A stretch of DNA of 64,000 nucleotides from Mesorhizobium sp. AR07 (GCF_024746815.1 NZ_CP080525.1:3714501-3778500), one strand, 5' to 3'; counted from the first letter of the stretch, positions 8,462 to 16,790 are shown. Numbers and translations are program-made. Notes: a model not told the origin generated them from the sequence alone.

Positions 8462-9520
8462 TCACCCTATCGTCCTATCCAGCATGCTGAGCCAGTTGCG
8501 ATAGGCGATCTTTTCGATCAGCGCTCGCCCGAAGCCACGCGCGGCCAGCGCATCGATCAGCTTCGGGAGGCCGGCGACGTCGCCGATGATGGCCGGGATC
8601 ATGGCGCCATCGAAATCCGAGCCGAGGCCGACACCGTCTTCGCCCAGCGCCTGCAGCAGGGAATCGACATGGCGCACCATGATGTCGAGGCTGGTGTCGG
8701 CATTCATGCGGCCATCCTCGCGCAGAAAACCGGTGGCGAAGTTCAGCCCGACCATGCCGCCGGACTCGCGGATCGCGCCGAGCTGCCAGTCGGTGAGATT
8801 GCGCGAATGGCCGCAGATCGCGTGCACGTTGGAATGGGTGGCGACCAGCGGTGCATCGCTGAGGGATGCGACATCGCGAAAGCCCTTCTCGTTGAGATGC
8901 GAGAGGTCGATCATGATCTTCAACTGGTTGCAGGCCTTGACCAGCGCCTTGCCGGCATCGGTCAGCCCGGGGCCGGTGTCGGGCGAGGACGGAAAGCGGA
9001 ATGGCACGCCGTGGCCGAAGGCGTTCGGCCGGCTCCAGACGATGCCGAGCGAGCGCAGGCCGGCAGCGTGCAGCACGTCGAGCATGGTGAGCTCGGGATC
9101 GATCGCCTCGACCCCTTCGATGTGGAAGACCGCCGCGATCGAGCCTTGCGCCATGGCGTTGCGCACGTCGCCGGCACTGCGGCAGACGGTGAGCGCTCCG
9201 GCCCGTTCCAGCCTGAACAGGATCGAGGCCATCGCGATCGTCGAGGTCAGTGCATCGGCGCGCGGAACCTCGGGTGGCAGCGGCTCGGCATCGCTCGGCG
9301 CCATGGGTACGGCGCTGCGCCGGGATTTCTCGACAGGCGGCGGAAAGATGGCGAACATGCCGCCGGCAAAGCCGCCGGCCTTCGCGCGCGGCAGATCGAT
9401 ATGGCCGCCCGATTTCCCTTCGATGAACAGCTTTTCGACATCCGTGTCTTTCGACTGGTAGAGTCTGAGCAGCGTATCGTTGTGGCCGTCGAAGACGGGA
9501 ACGAGATCGGTTTCGGTCAT
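8462..9520 (-). CDS. Membrane-type dipeptidase (peptidase family M19)
   Basis: A 352-residue zinc dipeptidase of the renal dipeptidase family. Key segments are PVFDGHNDTLLRL (metal-binding HxD near the N terminus), FHIEGVEAID (bridging Glu), IDLSHLNEKGFRDV and THSNVHAICGHSRNLTD, and the late GSDFDGA loop. The family hydrolyses dipeptides, often with D-residues, and some bacterial members act on N-acyl D-amino acids. I preferred the ATG at 9520 over the one at 9565 because the extra 15 residues look unlike the family. No signal peptide is visible, so it is probably cytoplasmic. Confidence 0.88.
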   Translation of the reverse strand: MTETDLVPVFDGHNDTLLRLYQSKDTDVEKLFIEGKSGGHIDLPRAKAGGFAGGMFAIFPPPVEKSRRSAVPMAPSDAEPLPPEVPRADALTSTIAMASILFRLERAGALTVCRSAGDVRNAMAQGSIAAVFHIEGVEAIDPELTMLDVLHAAGLRSLGIVWSRPNAFGHGVPFRFPSSPDTGPGLTDAGKALVKACNQLKIMIDLSHLNEKGFRDVASLSDAPLVATHSNVHAICGHSRNLTDWQLGAIRESGGMVGLNFATGFLREDGRMNADTSLDIMVRHVDSLLQALGEDGVGLGSDFDGAMIPAIIGDVAGLPKLIDALAARGFGRALIEKIAYRNWLSMLDRTIG

Positions 9521-9618
9521 AGGGGGATCATTCGGTTCGTTTGTCGGCGCGGTGCGATATATCATATCTACTTAGGCAAGATGCGCCACCCGCGCAAATG
9601 CCAAAGCCGTGCCTATAA

Positions 9619-9644
9619 GAGCGACGGCCGGTTGTCCGTCGCTC
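9619..9644. terminator. Stem-loop downstream of the dioxygenase/esterase/GNAT operon
   Basis: Nine-base perfect arms GAGCGACGG and CCGTCGCTC around an 8-base loop, 27 bases past the GNAT stop. On the minus strand only a weak UUAU follows, so termination would be inefficient. Confidence 0.4.
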
Positions 9645-9670
9645 TCGATCGATGACGTGCCTGCGCGATC

Positions 9671-9970
9671 CTACTGCTTCAGCACGTCGGCCCATTCCTG
9701 GTGGCGGCGGAATTGGGCGTTGGCGAACGGGCAGAGCGGGATGATCTTCTTGCCCGCCGCACGCGCATCCTCGACGGCGCGGGTGACGAGCCGAAGCCCG
9801 GCACCCTGACCGCGAAACGCGTCCGGCACTTCGGTATGGTCGATGATGATCTGGTGCTCACCGATCTTGGTGAAGGTCATCTCGGCCTCGGCCCCACCGG
9901 GGCCGCGCAGGACATAGCGACCCTTGGAGCCGCGATCTTCCAGTTCGATCTCAGGCAGTTGCTCAGGCAT
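9671..9970 (-). CDS. Short GNAT-type N-acetyltransferase (YjdJ-like)
   Basis: A 99-residue protein of the small GCN5-related acetyltransferase class. VPDAFRGQGAGLRLVTRAVEDARAAG is the acetyl-CoA pyrophosphate loop followed by its helix, and IIPLCPFANAQFRRHQEW is the conserved end of this mini-GNAT group. The length is normal for the group, not a truncation. It begins 2 bases downstream of the esterase stop and is the last gene of the three-gene operon. The acetylated target is unknown. Confidence 0.85.
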   Translation of the reverse strand: MPEQLPEIELEDRGSKGRYVLRGPGGAEAEMTFTKIGEHQIIIDHTEVPDAFRGQGAGLRLVTRAVEDARAAGKKIIPLCPFANAQFRRHQEWADVLKQ

Positions 9971-9972
9971 CG

Positions 9973-10593
9973 CTATACTCCTTGGATGGCAGCGGCAAAG
10001 AGCAGCCGGGCCGCCTCGATCTCGTTTGGCCGCACCTCGTGCCCGCCGTCATGCCACTCCACTGTGACATCGGCGCCGTCGGCACGCAAATAGGCTTCGA
10101 GCCGCGTGGTCAGGTTCGGCGGGCAGATTGGATCGCGCCTGCCGGCGGTCACCAGAATATGACGGCCGGCGAGACTGCCCTTGATCTCCGGTTCGAACGG
10201 GATCAGCGGATGCATCAGCACCGTGGCATCGAACACCGCCGGCGCGGCGAACACCACCGAGGCCAGGACGTTGGCGCCGTTGGAGTAGCCAAGGCCAAGC
10301 ACGGCCGACGGTTTTGCCGCGTCGATATGGGCCTTGACGAAGCCGGCCATCTTGTCCGTCGCCCGCGCCAGGTCGTCCATGTCGTAGACGCCCTCGCCGG
10401 TGCGGCGGAAGAAGCGCGCCGCGCCATGTTCGGAAACATCGCCGCGCGGCGAGATGATGGTTGCCTGGGGCGCGAGATCGCGCCCCAGCGACAGAAGCTG
10501 GTTCTCATCGGCCCCCGTACCGTGGAAGACGAAGAGCAGCGGACCACCCGGCGAACCGGGCAGCAGCTTGTGGATGTAAGCGTCCTTGCTCAT
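9973..10593 (-). CDS. Alpha/beta hydrolase, phospholipase/carboxylesterase type (MhqD-like)
   Basis: A 206-residue serine hydrolase with a full catalytic triad visible: nucleophile in GLGYSNGAN, Asp in TAGRRDPICP, and His in WHDGGHEV. The oxyanion segment FVFHGTGADE is near residue 25. MhqD-like esterases are commonly paired with MhqO-type dioxygenases in quinone and hydroquinone detoxification, and here the gene starts 4 bases after the dioxygenase stop. The name is by family and context; the natural ester is not known. Confidence 0.83.
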   Translation of the reverse strand: MSKDAYIHKLLPGSPGGPLLFVFHGTGADENQLLSLGRDLAPQATIISPRGDVSEHGAARFFRRTGEGVYDMDDLARATDKMAGFVKAHIDAAKPSAVLGLGYSNGANVLASVVFAAPAVFDATVLMHPLIPFEPEIKGSLAGRHILVTAGRRDPICPPNLTTRLEAYLRADGADVTVEWHDGGHEVRPNEIEAARLLFAAAIQGV

Positions 10594-10597
10594 GAGC

Positions 10598-11530
10598 TCA
10601 GCCTTCCAGTTTCTGCAGATGTTGCTCGAGATAGGGTCTGAGATGCTGGTGCTGCGTCGGCAGCTTCAGCGCCTCCCCGAGATGAGCGCTGTCCTCATCC
10701 CTGTCGAAACCCGGCTCGTTGGTGGCGACTTCGAACAGCACGCCGCCTGGCGTGCGGAAATAGATAGCCCAGAAATAGTCGCGGTCGATCACCGGTGTCA
10801 CCTGATAGCCGGTATCCATCAACGCCTTGCGCACTTCGAGCTGCTTGGCGCGGTTCTCGACGGCGAAGGCGACATGGTGGACGGAGCCCGCGCCGAGATC
10901 GGCAAAGGCAACACCAGGCAGCGATTCGATGTCGACGACATCGGCGCCGTTGCCGTTCTTCACCGCCAGTCGCCTGATGGTGCTGGACTTGTCGATCTCC
11001 TCGTAGCCCATGAATTTCAGCAACTCCTCGGTGGCGCCGCCGTCCTTCAGCCTGAGCGATACGGAATGAAATCCGCGGATCGCTTCGTCAGCAGGAATGC
11101 CGCCTTTCGCCCATGGCTTTCTGGCGTCGGCCTTGTCCTCGACCAGCGCGAAACCGTCGCCGTCCGGTCCGGCAAAGGCCAGACGTTTTTCGCCGAATGT
11201 CTCGTTGCGCGAGAGGCCGGAGACGCCCTCATCGGCGAAACGCTTTTCCCAATAGTCGAGCGTGCCTTCCGGTACCGAATAGACCGTGGTGCCGACTTCG
11301 CCGACGCCATGACGGCCCTTGCCGATGTTGGGAAACGGGAAATAGGTCATCACCGAACCCGGCGTGCCGGCCTCGTCGCCATAGTAGAGATGGTAGACGT
11401 CGGGCGCGTCGAAATTGACCGTCTTCTTGACCCGGCGCTGGCCGAGTTTTCGGGTGAAGAAATCATTGTTCCGCCGCGCATCGCTGGCCATCGAGGTGAC
11501 GTGATGCAGGCCCTTGATCTGGTCGAGCAT
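10598..11530 (-). CDS. Ring-cleaving dioxygenase, MhqO/LinE-like
   Basis: A 310-residue two-module VOC protein. The iron ligands expected for extradiol-type hydroquinone dioxygenases are visible as His in GLHHVTSMASD, His in SVHHVAFAVE and Glu in GVLFEVATNEPG. The family opens the ring of (substituted) hydroquinones and protects against quinone electrophiles. I chose the ATG at 11530 because the longer frame to 11746 adds a cysteine-rich tail unlike the family. It is the promoter-proximal gene of dioxygenase-esterase-GNAT. A paralogue is at 60444-61391. Confidence 0.87.
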   Translation of the reverse strand: MLDQIKGLHHVTSMASDARRNNDFFTRKLGQRRVKKTVNFDAPDVYHLYYGDEAGTPGSVMTYFPFPNIGKGRHGVGEVGTTVYSVPEGTLDYWEKRFADEGVSGLSRNETFGEKRLAFAGPDGDGFALVEDKADARKPWAKGGIPADEAIRGFHSVSLRLKDGGATEELLKFMGYEEIDKSSTIRRLAVKNGNGADVVDIESLPGVAFADLGAGSVHHVAFAVENRAKQLEVRKALMDTGYQVTPVIDRDYFWAIYFRTPGGVLFEVATNEPGFDRDEDSAHLGEALKLPTQHQHLRPYLEQHLQKLEG

Positions 11531-11643
11531 TGTCTTGCTCCTTCCCTTTTTGCTTGTGCGGCCCTCGCCGCTGTCCACGCCAATATGAGGACACCACCGC
11601 TCAAGGCAAAGGCGGCAAACACAGAATGGACTGTGCTGTAAAA

Positions 11644-11670
11644 GTGAACAATCAGAAGAAGTTTGTTCAC
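11644..11670. promoter_or_regulatory. Perfect 8-base inverted repeat in a divergent promoter region
   Basis: GTGAACAA and TTGTTCAC separated by 11 bases, between the leftward dioxygenase operon and the rightward hydrolase gene. The position fits an operator for one or both. No regulator gene is adjacent, so the binding protein is unknown. Confidence 0.45.
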
Positions 11671-11757
11671 AAATTGACGAGCAGGTCGGACTTGCGCCAT
11701 CGCCAGAATTGGGTTCCATGAGCGGCGTTTGACCAAGCAGGGACAAGGGTATCGCGA

Positions 11758-13317
11758 GTGACCGGAAAAGCCAGGCGACCGAACATTCTCCTGATCACAT
11801 GCGACCAGTGGCGCGGTGATTGCCTGTCGGCTGCCGGCCATCCGGTTGTGAAGACGCCGAATGCCGACGCGCTGGCCACTGAGGGTGTGTTGTTCAAGCG
11901 GCATTACGGCGGCGCGGCGCCCTGCTCGCCGGCCCGCGCCTGCCTCTACACCGGCCTCTACCAGATGAACAACCGCGTCTGCCGCAACGGCACGCCGCTC
12001 GACGCCCGTCACGGCAACATCGCGCTGCATGCCCGCGGCCTCGGCTATGATCCGACGCTGTTCGGCTACACCGACGTGTCGCTCGATCCACGCCTGCTGG
12101 CGCCGGGAGACCCACGGCTGCATAGCTATGAGGGCGTGCTGCCGGGATTCACCGTGCGCCAGTTGCTGCCCGAACATCAGAAGCAGTGGCTGTCCTGGCT
12201 CAGGCAGAGGGGCATCGACACCAGCGCCGAATCTTACGATATCCATCGCCCGGTCAACGACGGCAGTAACGCCGGCGCCACCGTCAGTAACGCCCCGCCC
12301 GTCTATTCCAGAGATGAGACGCCGGCCGCCTTCCTGACCAGCGAATTCACGCGCTGGCTCGGCGAACAGGAGGTCGCCGAGCCGTGGTTCGCGCATCTCT
12401 CCTTCATCAGCCCGCACCCGCCCTTCATCGTGCCAGAGCCGTACAACGCCCTGTACGATCCAGCCGACGGTCCCAATTTTCGGCGTGCGGAAAAGTGGCA
12501 GACCGAGGCGGAAAGCCATCCCTATCTCGCCTATGATCTTGCCCGGCAGAAGCAGGCCAGGTTCCGTCCCGGCTCCGATGGCAATGTGTACGACTGGAGC
12601 GATGACGACTTCCGCCGCATCCGCGCGATCTATTACGGCATGATCTCCGAGGTCGACGCGCAGCTTGGACGCATCTGGCAAGCGGTCAAGGCGGCAGGCG
12701 CGTGGGACGACACCATCATCGTGCTGACCTCCGACCATGCCGAGATGATGGGCGACCATTTCATGCTGGGCAAGGGCGGCTACTTCGACGGCAGCTACCA
12801 CATTCCGCTGATCATCCGCGACCCGCGCCACGGCACGGCGGCCGGCAGCAGCGTCGATCGCTTCACCGAAGCGGTGGACATTTTGCCGACGCTTCTCGAC
12901 CTGCTCGGCGAGGATGCCACGCCACATCTCGACGGGCAGTCGCTAAAACCGTTCATCGAGGGCGAGCGGCCGGCAGGCTGGCGCGATGCCGCGCATTGGG
13001 AGTTCGATTTCCGCTCGATTGCCGGGGGTGAGGCCGAACGCCATTTCGGCATCACGTCCCGCCAGTGCAATCTCGCCGTCATCCGCACGGAAAAATTCAA
13101 ATACGTGCATTTCGGCGGCGGCCTGCCGCCGCTGCTGTTCGACCCGGAAAGCGATCCGGGGGAGTTGAACAACCTCGCCGCCGATCCAACTTATCTGGCC
13201 GTGCGGCTGGAGTTCGCCGAAAGGCTACTTGCCTGGCGAGCCGAACATCTCGACCAGTCGCTGGCATTATCCGAACTGACCGAGCATGGCGTTGTGGGGC
13301 ATGTGAATAGGCAGTAG
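11758..13317 (+). CDS. Alkaline phosphatase/sulfatase superfamily hydrolase, phosphonate monoester hydrolase-like
   Basis: A 519-residue enzyme with the formylglycine signature PCSPARACLYTG near residue 57, metal-binding PNILLITCDQWR at the N terminus, and DTIIVLTSDHAEMMGDH. The segments GLYQMNNRVCRNGTPLDARH, HWEFDFRS and KFKYVHFGGGLPPLLFD resemble the Rhizobium phosphonate monoester hydrolase/phosphodiesterase, more than choline or aryl sulfatases, as I remember that family. Activity needs a formylglycine-generating enzyme, which is not encoded nearby. The start is a GTG; the nearest upstream ATG (11719) runs into a stop. No signal peptide is seen, so it is cytoplasmic. Confidence 0.82.
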   Translation: MTGKARRPNILLITCDQWRGDCLSAAGHPVVKTPNADALATEGVLFKRHYGGAAPCSPARACLYTGLYQMNNRVCRNGTPLDARHGNIALHARGLGYDPTLFGYTDVSLDPRLLAPGDPRLHSYEGVLPGFTVRQLLPEHQKQWLSWLRQRGIDTSAESYDIHRPVNDGSNAGATVSNAPPVYSRDETPAAFLTSEFTRWLGEQEVAEPWFAHLSFISPHPPFIVPEPYNALYDPADGPNFRRAEKWQTEAESHPYLAYDLARQKQARFRPGSDGNVYDWSDDDFRRIRAIYYGMISEVDAQLGRIWQAVKAAGAWDDTIIVLTSDHAEMMGDHFMLGKGGYFDGSYHIPLIIRDPRHGTAAGSSVDRFTEAVDILPTLLDLLGEDATPHLDGQSLKPFIEGERPAGWRDAAHWEFDFRSIAGGEAERHFGITSRQCNLAVIRTEKFKYVHFGGGLPPLLFDPESDPGELNNLAADPTYLAVRLEFAERLLAWRAEHLDQSLALSELTEHGVVGHVNRQ

Positions 13318-13325
13318 GGGAATAG

Positions 13326-13392
13326 GGCAGTAAGGCAGTAGGGAAATTGGAGCCTATCCGTGTCGACGCCCCAACCCTACTGCCCTACTGCC
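13326..13392. repeat. Inverted repeat built from GGCAGTA(G)GG units
   Basis: An 18-base left arm (13326-13343) and right arm (13375-13392) pair with one mismatch across a 31-base loop. Each arm itself holds two copies of a GGCAGTAGG-like unit, and further partial units overlap the preceding stop codon. It sits just 3 bases before an EcfG -35 element. It may serve as a terminator for the hydrolase gene or be a dispersed repeat. Confidence 0.7.
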
Positions 13393-13395
13393 GAC

Positions 13396-13420
13396 GGAAC
13401 CTTTCCCGTTTTGCCGCGTT
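13396..13420 (+). promoter_or_regulatory. EcfG-type promoter for the lipid kinase gene
   Basis: GGAAC at 13396-13400 and CGTT at 13417-13420 with a 16-base spacer: an exact match to the alphaproteobacterial general-stress promoter. The start codon is about 58 bases past the -10. Confidence 0.75.
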
Positions 13421-13477
13421 TCAGCCTGCGGCTGGGTCTGTCCCGGCCCATATCGCGGTTGAATGACGGAGCGGGGC

Positions 13478-14398
13478 ATGAAGTTTGCAGCGGTGCTGAA
13501 CCGGGACGGCGGCACCTTGCGCAACACCGACATTGCCGCTTTCTCCGACAGGATGCGCCAGACCCTGGAGACGGCAGGTCACTCTCTCAGCATCGATGTC
13601 GTTGCCGGCAAGGACGTGGTGGCGACGCTCGACGGCGCTGCTTCGCGCCGCTCCGTCGATGTCGTGCTGGCGGGCGGCGGCGACGGAACCATTTCTGCCG
13701 CGGCGGCCCGGCTGATGGGCACGAAGAAGGCGCTTGCCATATTGCCGGCCGGCACCATGAACCTGTTCGCGCGCGGGCTGGGCATTCCGCAGTCCCTTGA
13801 TGCCGCGCTGGAATCTTTCGCCGACGGCGAAATCATCACCGTCGACATGGCCACGGCCAACGGCCGGCCGTTCGTTCACCAGTTCTCGATCGGCATGCAT
13901 GCGAAGATGGTGCAACTGCGCCAGAAAATGGAGTTCGGTTCGCGCCTTGGAAAGATCGGCGCCTCGGCCAAGGCAGCCTGGGCGACGATCAACAATCCAC
14001 CGGCGATGAACGTGACGCTCGGCATCGGCGAAGCCGAGATGACGGCGCGCATTACCGGCATCGGCATCACCAACAATCTGTTCGGCGAAGGCCATTTGCC
14101 CTACGCCGACAACCCGGCAGGCGGCGTGCTTGGCGTCTATGTCACGGTCGCGCAGCAGCGTGCCGAACTGGTCAAATTCATCTTCAACGTGGCACGCGGC
14201 AAGTGGCGCGACAACGAGCATGTCGAGATCCATCAGGCTGACAGAACGGTCCTGAAAATCCATTCGGGGAGCAGCAAGTTTCGCGCCGTCATGGATGGCG
14301 AATTGGTCAAGCTCGATCGCGAAACGACGATCGAAATCCAGCCCGGCGCGCTGAATGTCCTGGTGCCGGCCAGAATCGCAGAGGCAAAGGCTGCCTAA
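13478..14398 (+). CDS. Diacylglycerol/lipid kinase family protein
   Basis: A 306-residue member of the DAGK catalytic family. The nucleotide-binding loop VVLAGGDGTISAAA falls near residue 70 and is followed by ILPAGTMNLFARGLGIP, both diagnostic. The family phosphorylates lipid hydroxyls using ATP at the inner membrane face. An ATG 15 bases upstream (13463) is in frame; I preferred 13478 because the AACCGC..GGAGCGGGG stretch sits at ribosome-binding distance. A perfect EcfG promoter lies upstream, which suggests induction in the general stress response, possibly for membrane remodelling. Confidence 0.87.
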   Translation: MKFAAVLNRDGGTLRNTDIAAFSDRMRQTLETAGHSLSIDVVAGKDVVATLDGAASRRSVDVVLAGGGDGTISAAAARLMGTKKALAILPAGTMNLFARGLGIPQSLDAALESFADGEIITVDMATANGRPFVHQFSIGMHAKMVQLRQKMEFGSRLGKIGASAKAAWATINNPPAMNVTLGIGEAEMTARITGIGITNNLFGEGHLPYADNPAGGVLGVYVTVAQQRAELVKFIFNVARGKWRDNEHVEIHQADRTVLKIHSGSSKFRAVMDGELVKLDRETTIEIQPGALNVLVPARIAEAKAA

Positions 14399-14427
14399 TG
14401 CGATCGGAACCCATTGCGTCAGACAGT

Positions 14428-14601
14428 CTAGCCGCCGGGAACATTGCCCTGTTCGGTCGTATCCTTCTTGATCATCTCGCCATAGATTTCGACGCCGCCC
14501 CACGCAACAAAGGCCAGCAGCAACGCAGCGATCAGAATGCGCAGGCCGTGCCGGCCCCAACCTCCCTGCCGGGCTTTGTCCTTGGGAACGATCTTGGTCA
14601 T
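14428..14601 (-). CDS. 57-residue single-pass membrane protein
   Basis: A small reading frame: a basic N terminus (MTKIVPKDKARQGG), a hydrophobic helix from about residue 20 to 38 (LRILIAALLLAFVAWGGVEI), then a polar tail (GEMIKKDTTEQGNVPGG). The positive-inside rule puts the N terminus in the cytoplasm. A perfect EcfG promoter is located about 60 bases upstream on the same strand, which strongly supports it as a real stress-induced gene. I do not recognise the family. It is convergent with the lipid kinase, whose stop is 29 bases away. Confidence 0.72.
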   Translation of the reverse strand: MTKIVPKDKARQGGWGRHGLRILIAALLLAFVAWGGVEIYGEMIKKDTTEQGNVPGG

Positions 14602-14658
14602 GGGCGGCCCTTGTCTCGTCTTGCGCCAGCTGGCGCGTCTGGCAAAACACAGTCGGGT

Positions 14659-14683
14659 AACGGTTCCTCGCTAGGATGGTTCC
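14659..14683 (-). promoter_or_regulatory. EcfG-type promoter for the 57-residue membrane protein
   Basis: On the minus strand GGAAC (14683-14679) and CGTT (14662-14659) are separated by 16 bases. The predicted start of transcription is about 50 bases before the ATG at 14601. Confidence 0.75.
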
Positions 14684-14774
14684 GGGCAAGACGGCTGGTT
14701 CTGGCCCGGCTGGCTCTGCAACGGCAAGCCGGCGAAGCGACGGCGAAGGCCAAGACGGGGCATTGGGGACCTGG

Positions 14775-16307
14775 GTGAACAACAAGGCGGAAAGAGTGCC
14801 GGATCTGCCGGCCGAGATTGCACGCGCGGTCAATGACGAGGACCGGCTGGCCGTGTTGCACGGGCTGGAGATGCTGGATACGGCGGCCGATCCGGATTTC
14901 GACCGCATAAGCAGCCTTGCCGCGGCGGTCATGCAGGTGCCGATCGCCTTGGTGACGCTCGTCGACCACAAGCGGCAATGGTTCAAATCCTGTATCGGTC
15001 TGGACGAGACCGAAACCGCGACCGACATCTCCTTCTGCGCCCATGCGATCGCCGCCGGCGACGAGCCGATGGTGGTGGCGGATGCAACCATGGACCCACG
15101 CTTCAAGGCCAACCCGCTGGTCACCGGCAACCACCACGTCCGCTTCTATGCCGGTGCACCGATGATCGTGGCTGGCGTCCGGATCGGCACGCTATGCGTG
15201 CTCGACCGCAAGCCGCATGGCTTTCCGTCCCGCGCCAAGCTCGACCAGTTGAAGGCGCTGGCCGGCCTTGCCGGCAGCCTGTTCACCTTGAAGGATGCGA
15301 CCCGCAGCGGCGCCATCGCCCAGGCAGCGCTGGTGCGTGAGGAGAAGCGGCGCGCCATCGCGCTCGATGCGGCCTCGCTCGCCAGCTGGGCATGGGACAT
15401 CCGCACCGACATCATCGAATGCGACACCTTGCTGTCGGAACTGTTCAACCTGCCGCGCTCGAACCGGCTGCGGGCGCGCGACATCCTCACCGCCATCGAT
15501 CCACGCGACGTCTACCAGACCGAAACCCGGTTTCGCGATGCCTTGAGCGGCAGCGACGACTATTTCGGTGAATACCGGGTGAAAGGCTTTCATCCACCGC
15601 GCTGGATCGCCACGCGCGGCCGGGTCATCGAGCGTGACGGCGACGGCAAGCCGACGCTGATCTTCGGCGTCAATTACGACATCACCGAGCGCAAGCTTGG
15701 CGACGAGCGGCAAAGGCTGCTGCTGCGCGAGCTCAACCACCGCGTCAAGAACACGCTGGCGACCGTCCAGGCGCTGGCGACGCAGACCGTGCGCCATGCC
15801 CGCCAGCCGAGCGAGTTCCTCGAAGCCTTTGGCGCCCGGCTTCAGGCTCTAGGCATCGCCCACAATCTGTTGTCCGACCGCGAATGGCGCGGCATCGGCA
15901 TCCGCGAACTCGTCCAGATCGAGGTCAAGCCTTTCGACACCGCCGACCAGCCGCGCATGACGATCTCTGGCGACGATCTGCTGCTGTCGCCCGACCAGGC
16001 CGTCGGGCTTGGCCTGATCCTGCATGAGCTGGCCAGCAATGCGCTGCAATATGGATCGCTGTCGGTGGCGTCCGGCAAGGTTGATCTCGACTGGAAGACA
16101 CAAGGCAGGAAGGGGGCCCGACGCCTTGTGCTGACGTGGCGCGAAAGCGGCGGCCCGCAAGTCGCCCCACCCGAGCGGCAGGGCTTCGGCTCGATCCTCA
16201 TCCGCCGCAGCCTTGCCAAGGTCATTTCAAGCGAAGTAACCCATGAATTCCGACCGGAAGGCGTGTTCGCGGAAATATCCATGCCGCTGGAAGATTTGTC
16301 GAAGTGA
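14775..16307 (+). CDS. HWE-family sensor histidine kinase with GAF and PAS domains
   Basis: About 510 residues. A GAF domain (roughly 20-165, with WFKSCIGLDETETATDISFCAHAI) precedes a PAS domain (about 180-300, ending IFGVNYDITERK). The kinase core has the HWE/HisKA_2 H-box LLLRELNHRVKNTLATVQA (His near 322) and an ATPase domain with GLILHELASNALQYG. No membrane segment, so it is a cytosolic sensor. I chose the GTG at 14775 since the frame upstream to 14676 is low-complexity and unlike a GAF N terminus. Kinases of this family commonly feed PhyR in alphaproteobacteria, and phyR is 5 kb away. Confidence 0.87.
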   Translation: MNNKAERVPDLPAEIARAVNDEDRLAVLHGLEMLDTAADPDFDRISSLAAAVMQVPIALVTLVDHKRQWFKSCIGLDETETATDISFCAHAIAAGDEPMVVADATMDPRFKANPLVTGNHHVRFYAGAPMIVAGVRIGTLCVLDRKPHGFPSRAKLDQLKALAGLAGSLFTLKDATRSGAIAQAALVREEKRRAIALDAASLASWAWDIRTDIIECDTLLSELFNLPRSNRLRARDILTAIDPRDVYQTETRFRDALSGSDDYFGEYRVKGFHPPRWIATRGRVIERDGDGKPTLIFGVNYDITERKLGDERQRLLLRELNHRVKNTLATVQALATQTVRHARQPSEFLEAFGARLQALGIAHNLLSDREWRGIGIRELVQIEVKPFDTADQPRMTISGDDLLLSPDQAVGLGLILHELASNALQYGSLSVASGKVDLDWKTQGRKGARRLVLTWRESGGPQVAPPERQGFGSILIRRSLAKVISSEVTHEFRPEGVFAEISMPLEDLSK

Positions 16308-16320
16308 CCTTCCAATAACC

Positions 16321-16779
16321 TTATTTCCGCTCGCCTTCATCCGGTCCGTCGGGTTTCACGTTTTCGCGATAGATGGCGTAAGCGGCGAGCGCCACGGCCG
16401 GGCCCAGAATGACGCCAAGACCACCTTTACCCCTAAGCAGCGCCGGCAGCACGGCAAGCGCGGCCGCGATGCCGATCGCCTTCATGTCGGCATTGCGTCG
16501 TTGCGCCCGACGCCGGGCGCGCGAGCCTGCGGATATCTGGTAAATCAGCAGGATCAGCCCGGCCAAGACCAGGAAACCTGCGCCGAAGCTCAGCGCGGCG
16601 GCAAACGACCCATAGCGAAGCGCCACCCAGATATAGGCCGCGCCGATCAGGAAGCCGAGACCACAGAGCGCTGCGATCCCGGCGAGTGCATAGACGATGG
16701 CCGCCGTGCGCGCGCGACGGATGGCGGCGACTGTTTCACCCGAGGCGAAACCCGAGATCAGGGATGCGAGCATTCCCAT
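16321..16779 (-). CDS. Small integral membrane protein (holin-like, YqjE context)
   Basis: A 152-residue protein with about four hydrophobic helices: IVYALAGIAALCGLGFLIGAA, then YGSFAAALSFGAGFLVLAGL, then IGIAAALAVLPALL and LGVILGPAVALAAYAIY, with an arginine-rich loop (SRARRRAQRRN) between the second and third. It starts 11 bases after the DUF883 gene and shares its EcfG promoter. The pairing resembles the yqjD-yqjE arrangement of enterobacteria, where the second gene is a holin-fold membrane protein of unknown function; homology to YqjE is inferred from order and topology. Confidence 0.72.
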   Translation of the reverse strand: MGMLASLISGFASGETVAAIRRARTAAIVYALAGIAALCGLGFLIGAAYIWVALRYGSFAAALSFGAGFLVLAGLILLIYQISAGSRARRRAQRRNADMKAIGIAAALAVLPALLRGKGGLGVILGPAVALAAYAIYRENVKPDGPDEGERK

Positions 16780-16790
16780 CTGGTATGCGA

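Noticed and set aside
11350..12927. Minus-strand open frame of 525 residues
   Set aside because: Shadow of the phosphonate hydrolase-like gene, fused to a frameshifted piece of the dioxygenase; no motifs.
13421..15130. Minus-strand open frame of 569 residues
   Set aside because: Shadow of the lipid kinase and GAF-HWE kinase; the real small gene in this area (14428-14601) is in another frame.
16321..16779. Phage holin, hence a prophage remnant
   Set aside because: The four-helix protein is holin-like only in topology; it pairs with DUF883 behind an EcfG promoter and no phage gene is nearby.
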